Made by a program: the position numbers and the translations under genes. A DNA stretch of 64,000 bases from Euglena gracilis (Eukaryota; Euglenida; Euglenophyceae; Euglenales). The notes beneath the pieces were generated by a model. It searched no databases. It was not told where the DNA came from and saw only the letters and a list, made by a program, of their open reading frames with translations. The DNA is taken from assembly GCA_039621445.1 (NCBI GenBank), contig CP154957.1:32630399-32694398 (forward strand), written 5' to 3'. Each line of letters starts with the position of its first letter. Position 1 is the first letter of the stretch. Positions 30,805 through 43,499 of the stretch are shown piece after piece.

Positions 30805-32890
30805 TCGATGGCTGCGGGGCGGTGGCGCGCTTGGCTAGCAATCAAATGCATGGGAAGGCAGGGGATTGCCACAGGGGTGGTCAATTTTCCCTGGGTGGGA
30901 CACAGCCAGGACCCAAAGCCAAGCCCTCCCCCAGGGATTTTCATTGCTCGGGGAGGCACCCCACAATAAGGCACCCCCCTCCCCTGGGGTTGTTTAGTTG
31001 CTACCTGTTGTCCTCGGCCAAATGTCACACTGCGGTATCATTACGTCCTCCAACCCTCCCCCACACCCGCCTTTCTTTGGCATTCCCCCTGATCATAAAT
31101 CACTCAGAGGAAATCCGTTTAAACTTGCAACATGCAACTTGTGACAGGACACCCCTGGATGAAGAAGCCAAAGAAACAAAAGCAAAACTGAGAACTAATC
31201 TTCTGTGCAGCTGATCTACGTCTCCCTGTGGTGGGGGCTTCCGGACCACCTGTCTTCAGTGCGACCACATGCACATTTGACCGACGATGTCCATCCTGCG
31301 TTCTGGTTTCTGTTTCTTTTTGTTACATTTGGTCTTCGCAAAATGGCGCCAAAGCCCTCTGTCCATAAATGCTTTCAAACATGTTTGGAATCCCAAAAAG
31401 TGAAGCACCAAACAGAAGAGTCTTCCCACAGGAGACCCACAGGGGGGTCCATCCAGATCCAGGCCCCTTCCCCCTTGAGGATGGGGTTAAAGGAGGTGGG
31501 ATACACCAGGCAGGGATATAGGGTAAGCCCTGGGTGGGGTGTCCAGACCCAACACTAAGGGGGGGGTCGGATCCTCCTTCTGACTTCGAAACTGGGAAGT
31601 TCAACAAGTTGTTTTCCCCCTCACACCCATGCATTCTCACATGTTGACTTTTGGGTTCGAAAAAAAAAAAAAAAAACGTCCAAGAAATGAGCATTTTTTT
31701 GAATTATTATCAGATAAAAATGAGGGATTTTCCAACAATGCCCGGTATCCAGCCAAAGAAGTGGAAGTTCTTCAGGCCCTTGGCAACACCGGACGACTTT
31801 TTCCCCGCCATTTTGAAATCTGTCAAAGTGGGGGAAGGGGTGAGTCCCAACCCCTACCAACTTCTGCGGTGGTCTGGACTGCCCCAGGGGGTCAGGACGC
31901 CCCTCCCACCCCAATCCCTGCCCCACCCACCACCCACCTCAATGCCGAAAGGCTTTCTAGTCCTCTGAAACTGAGCAAAAAGATGGGTTCGAATTTCAAC
32001 AAAAAAAGACGCGGGAAACCCCGAAAAATCCTCAATAAAACGCCATTTTAATTTTTTGAAAAAGAGGAAAAAAACAAAATGAAAAGAAAAAAATTGGGTA
32101 TGGCTCAGCTGGGGTGAGCTGGCCCCAAATTTCATCACATTTCAGGCTGTGAACCCCCAGTGGTCTGCAACCTGGCTGGAGTTGTTGGCAGGGTGGAAAG
32201 ATGCTTGCTGGCTGTCTGTCTAGCCCCCCTCCATAGACGGGGGAGGGGGGTCCCTGGGAGGGAGAGGACAGCACTCCCGTGCTGTCCTCCCCCTGCTGCA
32301 AGGGGAACGCGAGCCAATAATGGGGGTGTTTTTTCCCTATCTTGGGCTTTTAGAATCGTCTCCCATTTGACCGAAAGTTATGGCATTGATGTCCAGAAAA
32401 CAATCCAACCCTTTGTTTACACCGATTTTTTTTCAATTGTGTGTTTTTTTTCATGGCTGTGCATCTGAAATAGAATTCAGAAAGACAACAAACATGAAGG
32501 GTTGGCGTGCAAGGAAGTGGTGCCCCTGGAAAGGCGGGAAGGCCTTGTGGGGGGTTCGCCACCCACCACCCATGGAGATTCCCATACCCTGACCCCATGC
32601 CCAGCCAGGTGCGCAGTGACTTTCCGCACCTTGCCTTGCCTCGTCGTACGAGGCGACAGGCGGGTACACCGATTCTTAGGCCAGATTTTTCCATTTGGCG
32701 CCGAAGGAATTTTTCCTTGCGGGGTGCTGTTGTGGGTGGGGGGTGGGTCGACCCCCCCCCCTCCCATACAGCCGTGCTGGGGGTGGCCATCAAGCGGGTG
32801 GTGGAGCACTACTCCGTTCTGCTGGCAGGGCAGGTGAAGGCATACGAGGCGCTGTTGTACAACACGATTCACGCGGGGCGCAGCGGAGGA
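30805..32890. other. Spacer upstream of the oxidase start and downstream of the monooxygenase stop
   Basis: This holds the presumed 5' region of the oxidase gene. I see no TATA box or other promoter motif I can support. A single protein-like exon on the plus strand is described separately. T-rich and C-rich runs are frequent. Confidence 0.35.
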
Positions 32891-32893
32891 GTG
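32769..32893 (+). CDS. Orphan plus-strand exon, unknown product
   Basis: After CCATACAG the plus strand stays open with codons ending almost only in G or C, and reads VLGVAIKRVVEHYSVLLAGQ followed by a Val-Lys-Ala-Tyr-Glu helix and NTIHAGRSGG. The minus strand over the same stretch has stops and no codon bias. A GTGTCA donor follows at about 32891. I recognise no family and find no convincing plus-strand partner exon. It abuts the stop codon of the monooxygenase (32894) on the other strand. It may be a convergent gene or a displaced exon. Confidence 0.4.
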
Positions 32894-35800
32894 TCAGTCG
32901 GGCGGGACCGGGCATTGGGTCCGGGCGAGGCCGAACGCCTCCGTGTCCAGCCGGCCGCCGGCAACATCGGCGGCCCCGACGCCCACCGCCCGCAGGTGCT
33001 GCACCCGCTCCAGCATCCAGCTGCGGTTCCTGGAGACACGTCGGCTAGGCAGCACATATGCCGCCACTGCACCCCCGCCCACACGAAGTGGTCCTCCTCA
33101 CATGGATTTCGGTGACGTTTGGCGGTTTGTTTCAAGACCCCCCTCAACAAGCCTCGACAAGCCTTGTATGTTGGACAGCTGCAAGGGAAGAAATGGTAAC
33201 GACCAGGAGTCACTTAAGAAGCAGGGATTACCTCTTTTTTGTGCTGCTAATTATTTATTGTGATTTCGTGATAAGAAAAAATCGCCCGATGTGTGTCCCC
33301 CTTGTGCAATTTTCACCTTTTTCGACTGAAAATAATGTGGATTTATTGTCTGGCACCCCGTGCCATCTGATTTAATGCAAATCATGCCCATGCCAGAATT
33401 GCAACACACATAAAAACTGTACACAATCACTCACTCATTCACAATGAGACTCACACACATGTGCAGACAGATGTTCCGTATTGCCAATTATGGAACATCA
33501 GAACTGCGGCCAAACAAAACAAGGCGGGCACATAGGTTTTAGGCGTAAAAGGTTGTTCCTACAGGGATTCCAACAACCGCACATTCGCGCTGACATCCCT
33601 TGATTTTGACTCGTGGCTATCCGTGGTTATTTATTGTTATTTGCTCTTTTATCTGTGCCATCGAAAAGGCACCCGGTTTTTTAACTTTTCTTGCACACAC
33701 AAAACAATGCACATTTATAATAAATGACAATTTTTTTGCAGTATTATGTGGTATTTTTCAGAATTTTGTGAAATCTGCACGAACTTGCAGAATTCTGCAA
33801 AAAAACCATTTTCTGAAGGATGATGCAGGTGCCTGGTGAAATCCAAATTTTATTTGGTATTGAAAACCATTTTGGGCCGCTTTTGAAATGAGAGAGGGTG
33901 GCAGAGACTCCCGTCCTCCAGAGACATCCCATCCTTTATAATTTTTTTCTGGTTCGGTTTTGTTTATTCGCTCTTCGTAGTCATGCCATCTTGTGATTCT
34001 GGTGTGCAACAATGCGTGTCGAAAATGATGAAACAGTGCAAAAGAAATGTGGGGGAAAAGCAAAAAAAAAGACCCAAAATTGTGGGAACTTGGCGGAAAA
34101 ATCTCAATTGAAAGATGCGGATGCTTATGAGTTGGGTACCTGGGATTCCTGCAAACTCGTGCCACAAATAATAACGAACAATCACGATTAATCGCAAACG
34201 ACCTCAAACAACCACAAATAATTTTGAAAGAGATTATCTTCCATTTATGAACGTGTCAGAGTGTTCAGAGGGTTTTCTGTCTTAATATTAAATTTCCCTC
34301 AAAAAACAAACATGGACAAGACGTAATAATTGCTCTCCTCCTTGCTGAGGAAACATATAGCTGTCCAAACCTTCAAAAACTCAACTACAACAAAAAAATT
34401 GTTGTCCGAGAAAAAAATCTCATCCGTGATTTTTTTCGTGATTTTTGGGAAAGCTCCATTTTTGTGCCGATTCGTGATATTTTGTGGCCGGAAACAGAGG
34501 AAATCCCTGCACTTAGCTCCCAACTCCCCAGGGGGCATTTCAAAAAAAGAATCATCAATTTCTATAAAAACTGTCAGTCACTTTCTGGTTTCTCTGGGGC
34601 GGCGGCGGGGGGGGGCGCCAGCGCCTTTGTCAAAATTGTGCAAAACCAAAAGCTTCTGACCTTTTCTTTGAAAAAACTTAAAAGTCCTTGGTGCCGAATG
34701 TTGGCTGTCCTGACCCCTGGGAGGGAGGTCCCAAGCTATAATACGGAGAGGGTCCCAAGTTAAAAAAGCGTGGGGAATATTTCATGCACAGTTGTACCAG
34801 GGAACCCCAGCCGTCCCAGCAACACACCGTAAGAGGCCCTTTCGCCCGGCCTGGTACTCTGGGTCCACAAACTCTGGGCGATGGAGTAGCGACACCGCCT
34901 TCCGGGAGTTCAGCACCTGGGCTGTCGTCCGCTGCAACATCTGCAAAAATACAGCAGGGGGGTGGGGCGAGATGGTGCATTGCTGACGCTGCGGTGAGGG
35001 TTGGAAATCGGCGTTTTGACCCAGCGGCACAGAACCAGAGAAAGAATGCTTGGAGTATGGTGATAAAATATGTCAGCCAAAAAACAATCACAAACTGATT
35101 TACAATCCAATTGGAATTTCCACAAAATATGGAACAGACCAATCGGGGGGTGGGCACCACAATCACTAACGAAACCGATCCCCCCTTCCCGGGGAGGGGG
35201 GGGGTGACAGACTGGCTTTTGGATTGGACCCCCTTCCAGCAGGGGGGGGGGAAAAATGCAACTTGGCCCTTCAAATTATGCAAGTCAAAAAAATGCAAAA
35301 AAAATGCAAAAAAATGCAAAAAAATGCAAAAAAATGCAACTTGCATGAAAACCTTGAGAAAAAGCTGGAATATGACAGAGCTTTGCTGCCTAAAATCAAA
35401 AAAATTTTCCAGGGCAAAATATTTTATGCAAAAAAACGCAAAAAAATGCAAAAAAAATCCAAACATATGCCAACCAACTACAAAATTTTTTTCAAGGGCA
35501 AAATATTTTATGTAAAAAAATGCAAAAAAAATCCAAAAAAATCCAAACATACGGCAACCAACTACAAAAATTTTTTCCAGGGCAAAATATTTTATGCAAA
35601 AAAATGCAAAAAAATGCAAATTTCGGGAAAACCTGATTATGCAAAAAAATGCAAATTATGCAAGTTGCATTCCCCCCCCCCCTGCTTCCAGGGTCCGGGC
35701 AGTGGGGGGGGGGGTTGGAAAAAAACTATGGCGCAAAAAAACATGGAGTCTAAAGCGCTGGAAATTTCTTGGACGCTGTCATTCTTGTGGTCAATTTTCC

Positions 35801-38800
35801 CTGAGTGGCTGAAACCCTCGCTCCTCCCTTAAAGTAGATGATAACAAAAAATGACTGACTAGTTTTTGGAGATGATAAAAAAAAATGCATGGTCGGCACA
35901 GCTTTGCGTATAGAACTGCCTTACACAGGCATGCATAATGTGCTTGCACGCTTTCGTTCTACACACAAACACAGGCATGAGCAAGGACGCGCACAATGCA
36001 CAAAAGCAAAAAAAACAACAACCAGGAAACACGCCGAATCGGACCTCTTGTTCATAATCCCGAAATGCTCGCACGATGAAATCAGCAGTGAGTGGAGGCG
36101 GAGACGTTGTGTATGACGTTTTCGGCTTGCCTGGGATGGTGAAACAAACCCTCACCCTGACATGACATAATCAACTCGCCTATATTAACGACCCCACCCC
36201 TCCTCCCAAAATAAAACTTGGGCCTGGGAGGGAGTGAAACCGGACACAGGCTGTTCAAAAACTGCACTGCAAACAACTGCAAAAGAATGCAAAAGAAAAC
36301 TGCACTTCAACAAAAAAAACAAACTGAACAAACTGAAATGCTTTGAACATCCAAATCAACGTAATTTGCGATCCCATAAGCACCCCCAATTCACGTTTGG
36401 CATTATTTGCACAGGTATGAAGCTGACAACATCAAAAATGGTAATAATCAATATTTGTGCATTTCATTGGAGTGCCTTCTTGCACACACCTGGCCCTAAA
36501 ACCGTTGGTGACAGATAGGATCTTGTGCTACAATGCTCTTGCAAACCCTTTGCTTACCTTCTGTAACAAAGAAGCTGCTAATATCCTCAGAAAACCCCAC
36601 AGGATCAGATTTTAACACGATTCCAAGGTTAACCTTTCCAAATGTTTTCTCTGCTGAAGGAGACAAGGCCCGGTTTGGCAGTTGCATGTTTTCTCAAGCG
36701 TGGTATTGCCATGTTCATATGTTTTTGCTCCTTAACTGAGCCCACAACAAGACCCGCCATTGTCTTCTTTCTGCTGTCAACAATTATGAAACCATAGTAA
36801 CGCCAGTGTATGGGAGCAGTACATTAGCAGTACATTAGCAGTACATTAGCGGCAGCACACATCCAACATTTGCTGTTGACAAGTCACGAGCACTCAGGAG
36901 CTTTCGGTCCATCGGAACACCTGGTGAAATTTCCCCCGTGACACAATGAAAACAAAATAGACAACAACCATCCTAAATTTTGAACATGGCTTTGGGGGAT
37001 TGCCAAATGGTCTGTCCAAATTGCGCTTTGTCAGCTTTAGAATCCCAACATTCCTCCAAATTACTTGCACCTGCTCAGGGGTGTGCAAATGACACTTGCC
37101 AAAATAAGCATCGTGATATCTGTCACAACATGCACAGGTTGGGGATGGTGCAGTTTTGGGACAAGACAACTGGTGGGATTTGCCATCATTAACGTATACC
37201 CAAAGCTCACTGACAAATGCAATATGCAATCCCAGCTTTTGGGAGCAATTGTGAGGTGAGTGGGGTGGCACAGGGGGGATCATTGGTCAAACACTAAGGC
37301 TAAGACACAAAGCAACTTCCTGGCAGGTGGCCTCTGGTCAGGGGGTGACCACCACCCGCCTTCCACAGTGCGCCGCGCGCCACCCGCCGGTCGCCGCACC
37401 GCATGCCAAGAAGCGTGGGAGGGACGCCCACACCCGCGCGCCGCCGGGCGAGGCCCTTCGCGATCTGCAGGGCGTCGAGCAGGGCCTGGTTGGCCCCCTG
37501 GCCCTTGAACGGCGACATGCAGTGGGCGGCGTCGCCCGCCAGCGTCCAGAGGGCCGAGGGGGCGCGCAGGGGGTCCCACGAGGGCAGCGGCTCTCGGTCG
37601 TACACCGGGTACCCTGCCCGCGGACGTGGGAGGGGTGGGAAGCCCCTCCCAACCTTTGAGCGATGGTAGAGGCTGCGGTATGAAATCAAGAGGCCAGTGC
37701 CAGCTTTTCACCGCTTAGCTCTGTGCAGACGTAAACATACATTGTAATTCTGGGAAATGCTGGGAGACTTATGCTGAAACACAACTGACCGTAATGCATC
37801 CACACATCCAGCACGTGTGCAGGCACGGACACACCTGATATCAGTTCCAAAGGAGTGGACTTCAGGATGGCAGGTAGAGGCAGTCTGTGCAGATGCAAAC
37901 AGTCATGCCAACGTCCTCTAAATCTTTACTGCAAGGACTGTGCCACGCCTCACAGCTGAAAACAAATCAAATGAATGCGACCTTAGCATTAAAAGAACCT
38001 CTGTTTGGGCCAAAAAAAGGCACCACAAGCTGTGTGCTATGTTCGGTTTGGTGTGGTAAGGTGTGGCCTAGATACCACCACCAGACCAGGGTGTTGCATT
38101 GTAAGCGACCTTGAAAGGAGGGTCCAGCTAAGAGGCTTGAAAGCTGGCTGGAAAAAGGCTGCTGGCCAGACCCTTCCCCCGCCAAATCCCCGGCTAGAAC
38201 TGGGTACAATGGAAATCAGGACCCAAAAAAATCGAGACTGCACAAAAAAAACCCAAAAAGCTGCTAATTATGCAAAAAAAAATCGCTTTTTTGGACTCGA
38301 AATATGCCCCATTTTTGCCCATTTTTGGCCGATTTAATTAATTACAATTTTGATTGACACAACCCAAAAGCTAAAAATCCATTACCGTCCAGCCGCCCAA
38401 AGGCCGGCCAGAAAAAATTAAATTTAAATGATAAAAATATTAAAATTTTAAAGCTCATTGAGGGGGGTCCAGGGCTGGAAAAAAGGCTGCTGGTTGGCCG
38501 GACCCCCCAGAGGACATTAAGCGACGCTAGACTGAGCAGAAAGCAAAATAAAATTGTCTGAAAATCAACGCACCCCTCACAACACCATGCACCAAACCCA
38601 TAACGGTGTTCCATCCCTGCACAGCGCAGGCGGGACCCTTTGCACCCGCACAGGGCTCGTGCCAGTCCCCGCACCGCCGCAGCGCCTCCTCCCGGAGCGT
38701 CTCCCGGCGGGCGGACAGGCTCAGCGCCTCCGCCTCCTCCGCGGGGAAGGACGGCCCCAGGGCGGAGCCCAACAACACAATACACCGGACACCAGGCAAC

Positions 38801-39097
38801 GTTGGCGGCCGGCTCCATCCCTCTGTGCGAGCTGATCATCCACTTAACACTCCCCAGTAGAAACCCCCTATCAGAACCCAATAACGGGGCTATTGTTCTG
38901 TGTGTGCTCACATCTGACATCTGGAGGTATCGGGCGTTGTTATATTGGGTGGGGGGCTGTTGTACAGGGTGTCAGTGCTTCCTACCCCCCCCCCTTGGGG
39001 GGGAGGGGTTCGTCACTCTTGGCACTTGGCCAAAAATGCCTAAAAACCTGGATTTGGCCATTTTTTTTCAAAATTTTCTGGCTCCAGGGAACCTGAA

Positions 39098-39155
<58 letters not shown>

Positions 39156-39266
39156 ATACCATTGCTGAAGGATTGTCCCCCCCCCAACCCCCGGGGTGAC
39201 TCATTGGAGTTTTGGTGACGCTTTCTTTTTGGAGTAATTGACTGGTTGTTGTTGTTGTTGTTGTTG

Positions 39267-39297
<31 letters not shown>

Positions 39298-40195
39298 TGT
39301 TGTTAATCCCATATGATTATACCATATGGGTTATATATTATGGTATTTGTCGAATCGTTTTTTCCCAATGGTTGTGAAAATGCACCAATTCCAAAAAAGT
39401 AATCTGCTTCAAGTTGCTTTACAAGCCTATTTCCCGTTGCAAAATGCTGAAATTATCACACGCAAAAATGTACATGTGTATATTAATGTTTGTGAGCATT
39501 TCCTCACACCACAATCAGGTCTGCCCTGGGCAGTTGCCACATGCAATGCGTGGCCGAGAAGGGCATCACGAAGATGCGAGTGGTGCCATCGGAGGTCTGG
39601 AACACGCGCTGGTGCGTCAACGGGTACTCCTCACAGGGGGTGATCCCTAATGGGAACAAGAGGTGTTGCGCAGGATGAAATATTGCCAACCAAAATACAT
39701 AACCACACATGAGTATGTCTTTATTTGTCTTTATTTGTCGTTATATGCATATTTATATGGCAGCCTGCACTTCCTGGGGCTTGAGCTTTTTAAGGAATTA
39801 AGACAGAAGTTAGGCCGCATTCTGGACCGATTCCGCATTTCTTTGAGGCAAAACACGTTTTCAGAATCCTCCGAACCAGGGACCCTTCCTTCTAGGTTAT
39901 GGGGTAAAAATTTTCGGCACTTTGCACCCGAAATAGAGCAAAAAAATCAGGGGGAACCCTCTGGCAAGGTACCCACTCAGCCTGCATTTTTTGCATTGTA
40001 AAATTGCAAGCTAATGCCCCTTGGGGGTCATTAAGCAAAAGCCTGGTGCCTTCCAACTTGCAACTTGAGGAAATGGTGGCCATTTCCATCCCCAAGAAAC
40101 CATCTGCTGTTCAATAAGAGGATGGCAGTTTTAGTCAGGAAAAGCACCTTGTACAGAAAGGAAAAATTAAAGGCTGCACCCCCCGGGTAATATAT

Positions 40196-40233
<38 letters not shown>

Positions 40234-42565
40234 CCCCCGGATAATATATATATATATATATGTATGTATGTATGTATGTATATACATATATATACATATA
40301 TATGTATATATATGTATATATATATACATATATATACATATATAAACTAATGGACTTCTCATACGACATAACATGGAACTTGACAATCAGGTAATTTTCT
40401 AGAGCTTGAGAACATTCTGTGCCAAAACTTAGAGATCAGCCTCATGATTGATTTCCAGATATGGGGGGGGGGGCGTTTGAACAAAAGAGAGAGATGGGTT
40501 GGGAGTCACAAACGACCGATACAATGGCACAGGTTAAAACAAATAAAACATGTTTCCAAATTTTTCAGGAATTAAACATGTATTTTTATGAAATATGAAC
40601 TTGGGCCATCACATGGACTACGTTGCCACTGCAACTGAACAAGGTGCAAAAGCTCACTTTGCGGGGGATCAGGGGCAGCAGAACTTCACTGCCTCGCATC
40701 GAGCCTGTCACACCGAGGACGACGAGGGCGCCGAGGAATTGCAGCGGGTCGCCCAGCAGCCGCTGGCGCAACACGGAGCGGACGCCGTCGCAGCCCACCA
40801 CCGTGGACGCCACCACCGGGGGGCCGCCCCCCATGAAATGGAGGCGAACCGCCGCGGGGCCGTCGGGGGCCCCGATTTCTTCCACTGCCTCCAGTCCAGC
40901 GCCTCAGGCGCAGCTGCTCAGGCAGGGAACACCCGCAGAAGGGCACCGTGAACCAGGGAACGTGCGGAGGGGGGGTCAAGGCACAGGAGGCGAGACGCAC
41001 GTAACTTGCATGCTGGCGGACTAGATATGAGTGTGTGTTGGGGGGTGCCTTATGCCGAGATGCCTCGGAGTCTGACTGGATGGCCTGTGGGAAAGGGCAG
41101 CTCCGGCCCCAAGTCACCGCTTCATCGGGGACGTGGGCAGCAAGTATGGCCCGTGGCCGGAGTTCGGGGCACATCCTGCACACAATGTCGGTGCCTTGTG
41201 GTTTTGAATGGATTACAAACATTAAAGTGCACGGGAAGCAACGGAACGCCATGAATAAATGGCCACTGCAACATTGCAGTGGCAACGTTGATGGGTGTAC
41301 TCACAAGGGTATTAATGACAGGCAGTGATTCTGCTCATGTCAATGCCCGCCTCGGCTGGGTTCGAACACATCCGCAAGAGGAATTTCAGTGGCATGCCAA
41401 ACCCCGCCTGCAATACCTGCCGCGGGAGGTGCAGGTTGGCTTTGCCCACGTATCCCTCACCGGAAGCAGCACAGCCCAGGGAGGTCGGCGGTTCCATCGC
41501 TGCACCAGCGGCCACCGCAGGGGCCTCGCTGCCCCGTTTCCGCTTTGAAGCGCAGGCACTGCCGGCTCCCGGGCAGGGCAAGGCTAGTTGGGCGTGTGGG
41601 AAACCTTGACGACTGGCAGCTCAGCTGGGACTCTCCCCGCACGCCATCCAGGAGCGTCTTTCACCAAAGCGTTCCGCGTGGTTCTCTTCAAAGACACCCT
41701 GACCTGAGATATCTTTATTTTTTATCCAACTGAAGGGCTCTCTGCGAAAAGATAAACCAGGTGGGAACCCACCTGCGGTAATCATCTCACCAAATGCCAC
41801 TGGGAGGTTCCCCAGCTTCCCATCAGCACCGCCCTCCAACCCAGCAACCTGATTGCGAAGTGGTGGTGGTATTGCCGTGGTAGCCTTGCCCTGGCCCCGC
41901 CTGCTGCTCCCAGGCTGGGCCCCAGAAGGCCACCACATGGCCCTGGGGGTCGAAGATGAAATGGCGGGAGGAGCGCACGCACGCCTCCCCGACCTCCGCC
42001 GCAAGCCCAAGCTCCCGGATGGAGCGGCTCCCCTGCTGGAGGGTCAGGCCGGTTTCAGGGGCGGATGACAAGTCACAGACTTCCTTCCAACCTCCACCAC
42101 AGGTGGCGTACCCTCAATCCATGGCTGATGTTCACACTGGGCCCCCAATGTAATTTGGCGGGATAGATGGTAGGGAGAGCGATGGAGGCAACAGGACCCA
42201 GTCGACCGAGACTTTTGGACAACTCATTAAAAAATCCCATCGGCGGCTTAGCGAAAAATGCACAGTTCTTCTTGGTTGGCTTCACCCAGAACACCTCCTT
42301 GGTCTCAAAATGGTGCATTCGGAGACGCCCTGCAGTCCGCCCCTGCCGTACCCCTGGTGGCGGCTGTCGAAGCGCTCATCCTTCTCGTACACCGGGCCAC
42401 GCCGCTGCCCCCGCCGCCCACCGCTGTGGGGGCCTTGGAGGCAGCCGCCTGCGCGGTGCACCGCAGCCCCCGCTGGGCCAGCGCCAGGGCGAGGGCCAGC
42501 CCGCCGATGCCGCCCCCGACGATCGCCACGTGCGGCTCCGGCAGGATGGCCGGCAGGGCGGAGGG
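32894..42565 (-). CDS. FAD-dependent monooxygenase (PHBH-like aromatic/epoxidase-type flavoprotein)
   Basis: Group A flavin monooxygenases hydroxylate or epoxidise small substrates using NAD(P)H and oxygen. Exons in order: 42462-42565 ([18 protein letters not shown]), about 42330-42400 ([16 protein letters not shown]), 41890-42035 ([12 protein letters not shown]), about 41403-41460 (NLHLPRQVL), 41102-41175, 40714-40902 ([17 protein letters not shown]), 39510-39646 ([11 protein letters not shown]), 38652-38736 ([12 protein letters not shown]), 37434-37613 ([20 protein letters not shown]), 34828-34940 ([12 protein letters not shown]) and 32894-33029 (TGA 32894-32896). The GxGxxG, DG and GDAAH-GQG flavin motifs are all present. 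Phases agree for most joins from 41890 to 37434 and for the last one. At least one exon is missing between 37434 and 34940, and the true ATG lies upstream of 42565. Two donors look like GC (41890, 41102). The substrate is unknown. Confidence 0.85.
35240..35684 (+). mobile_element. MITE-like element, poly-G TIR family, copy 2
   Basis: CAGGGGGGGGGGAAAAATGCAACTTG at the start and CAAGTTGCATT-C12-TG at the end. The flanking 7-bp duplication CTTCCAG (35233-35239, 35685-35691) is perfect. The interior is nearly identical to the copy at 5678 apart from the lengths of A runs. It lies in an intron of the FAD monooxygenase. Confidence 0.8.
36235..36450. repeat. CTGCAAAAA-rich dispersed element, copy 2
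   Basis: Homologous in order to 22140-22420: AAAACTGCACTGCAAA..., ACTGCACTTCAACAAAAA, then ATC(A)ACGTAA(T)TTGCGATCCCATAAGCAC and CCCCAATTCAC. This copy is in a monooxygenase intron. Confidence 0.55.
39100..39303. repeat. (CAA)n and (TTG)n/(CTG)n inverted pair
   Basis: A (CAA)n run at about 39101-39153 and a (TTG)n run at 39244-39278, continuing as (CTG)n and then TTG, are complementary across a 90-bp gap, so they could fold into a long hairpin. A palindrome, CCATATGATTATACCATATGG, follows at 39309. The pair is intronic in the monooxygenase. Confidence 0.9.
40186..40345. repeat. AT-rich palindromic array (TATATA/TATG)
   Basis: Two CCCCCGG(A/G)TAATATATAT units followed by (TA)n, (TATG)n and TATATACATATA segments. 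It is strongly self-complementary, which makes it cruciform-prone. It is intronic in the monooxygenase. Confidence 0.9.
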
Positions 42566-42608
42566 CTGCGGGCTCAGATTTGAGCCACAGACAGGCCTGG
42601 ACCGAACC

Positions 42609-42737
42609 CAGGGTTCGATATAAGGACAGGTGGGGGGGGGGTGGTCCGGACCCCCCCCCTGCGGGCCAGGAGGGGGGGGGGGGGGGGGGACACCCCCCCC
42701 ACCTAAACCATGTACGCCCTCCTTATATCGAACCCTG
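42609..42737. repeat. Inverted repeat AGGGTTCGATATAAGG around G/C runs
   Basis: GGGTTCGATATAAGG (about 42610-42625) is mirrored by CCTTATATCGAACCCT (42721-42736). Between them are alternating G and C runs of up to 19 bases. The same CCTTATATCGAACCCT string recurs at 6152-6168, so this is the end of a dispersed element. It lies just upstream of the monooxygenase flavin-binding exon. Confidence 0.7.
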
Positions 42738-42739
42738 AC

Positions 42740-43495
42740 CGACCCCCCCCCCCCCCGTCCAGATGGATCGGAGGGGGGGGCACGGTCCCTCCTGACAACT
42801 GCAGGGACACCTCTGGGCGTCCACCACTCCATTGGTTGGTCGAGGGACGCCGTGGGGCAGACCTGCCTGGCCACCGGCACCAGGGGAGGGCTCGGAGCGC
42901 GGGGCTGGGTCCCAGCCAGGCTCGCCTGGCGGTTGGCCGGCGGCAGGGCAACGGGAGTAGCCAGTCAGGGGTGGGGAGAGGCCCCAGCCTGCGGGCCACC
43001 GCGGGACAAACACCTCCCTTCAAAGGCTTGGCAACAATGCATGGGCGTGGCATTAACCATTAACCCCCCCATTCAGAACGACCACCCGTTTATACCGACC
43101 CCCCTCCATTTCTCCCGACCCCTCACTTGCATCTGGGGCACACAAGGGCAAAGCACAACAAAGCACACGGTGGTCAGGGTAAACACAAAAAGGCACCCAG
43201 GTTCCTCCTAGCGTCGACTTTTTGGCAAAATATGAACATTTGGACTGCTGTGAACTTGGGGGTGGATGAGAAACCGGGGGGAGAGGATGACCGCACCTCT
43301 CCTCTACCCCTCCCCCCCCCCCAATTGAGCACCATGACCCATTTATACCGACTCCCCCATTTATACCAAACCCCCTGGGATTTCAAGGAAGTGAAAGTGA
43401 CATACCGACCCGTAGGTGTAAATGAGGGGGCAGGGTTTAGTCTGGGGGGTCCACTCTGCGCTCCTCCCAAACCTGGAGGACCCAACCGCGCTGGG
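42740..43495. other. Spacer between the LRR gene and the monooxygenase
   Basis: A GC-rich minus-strand stretch at 42870-42960 has codon-like bias (PPANRQASLAGTQP) and a GTCTGC donor in the right phase to join the exon at 42565. It may be an N-terminal monooxygenase exon, but it has no clean acceptor or ATG. From 43060 to 43420 there are repeated CATTTATACCGAC(C)CCCC units. Confidence 0.35.
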
Positions 43496-43499
43496 AGGG

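Noticed and set aside
36894-37283. Minus-strand frame with [10 protein letters not shown] as a transposase N-terminus
   Set aside because: The similarity is too slight, there are no catalytic motifs nearby and the codon use is unbiased.
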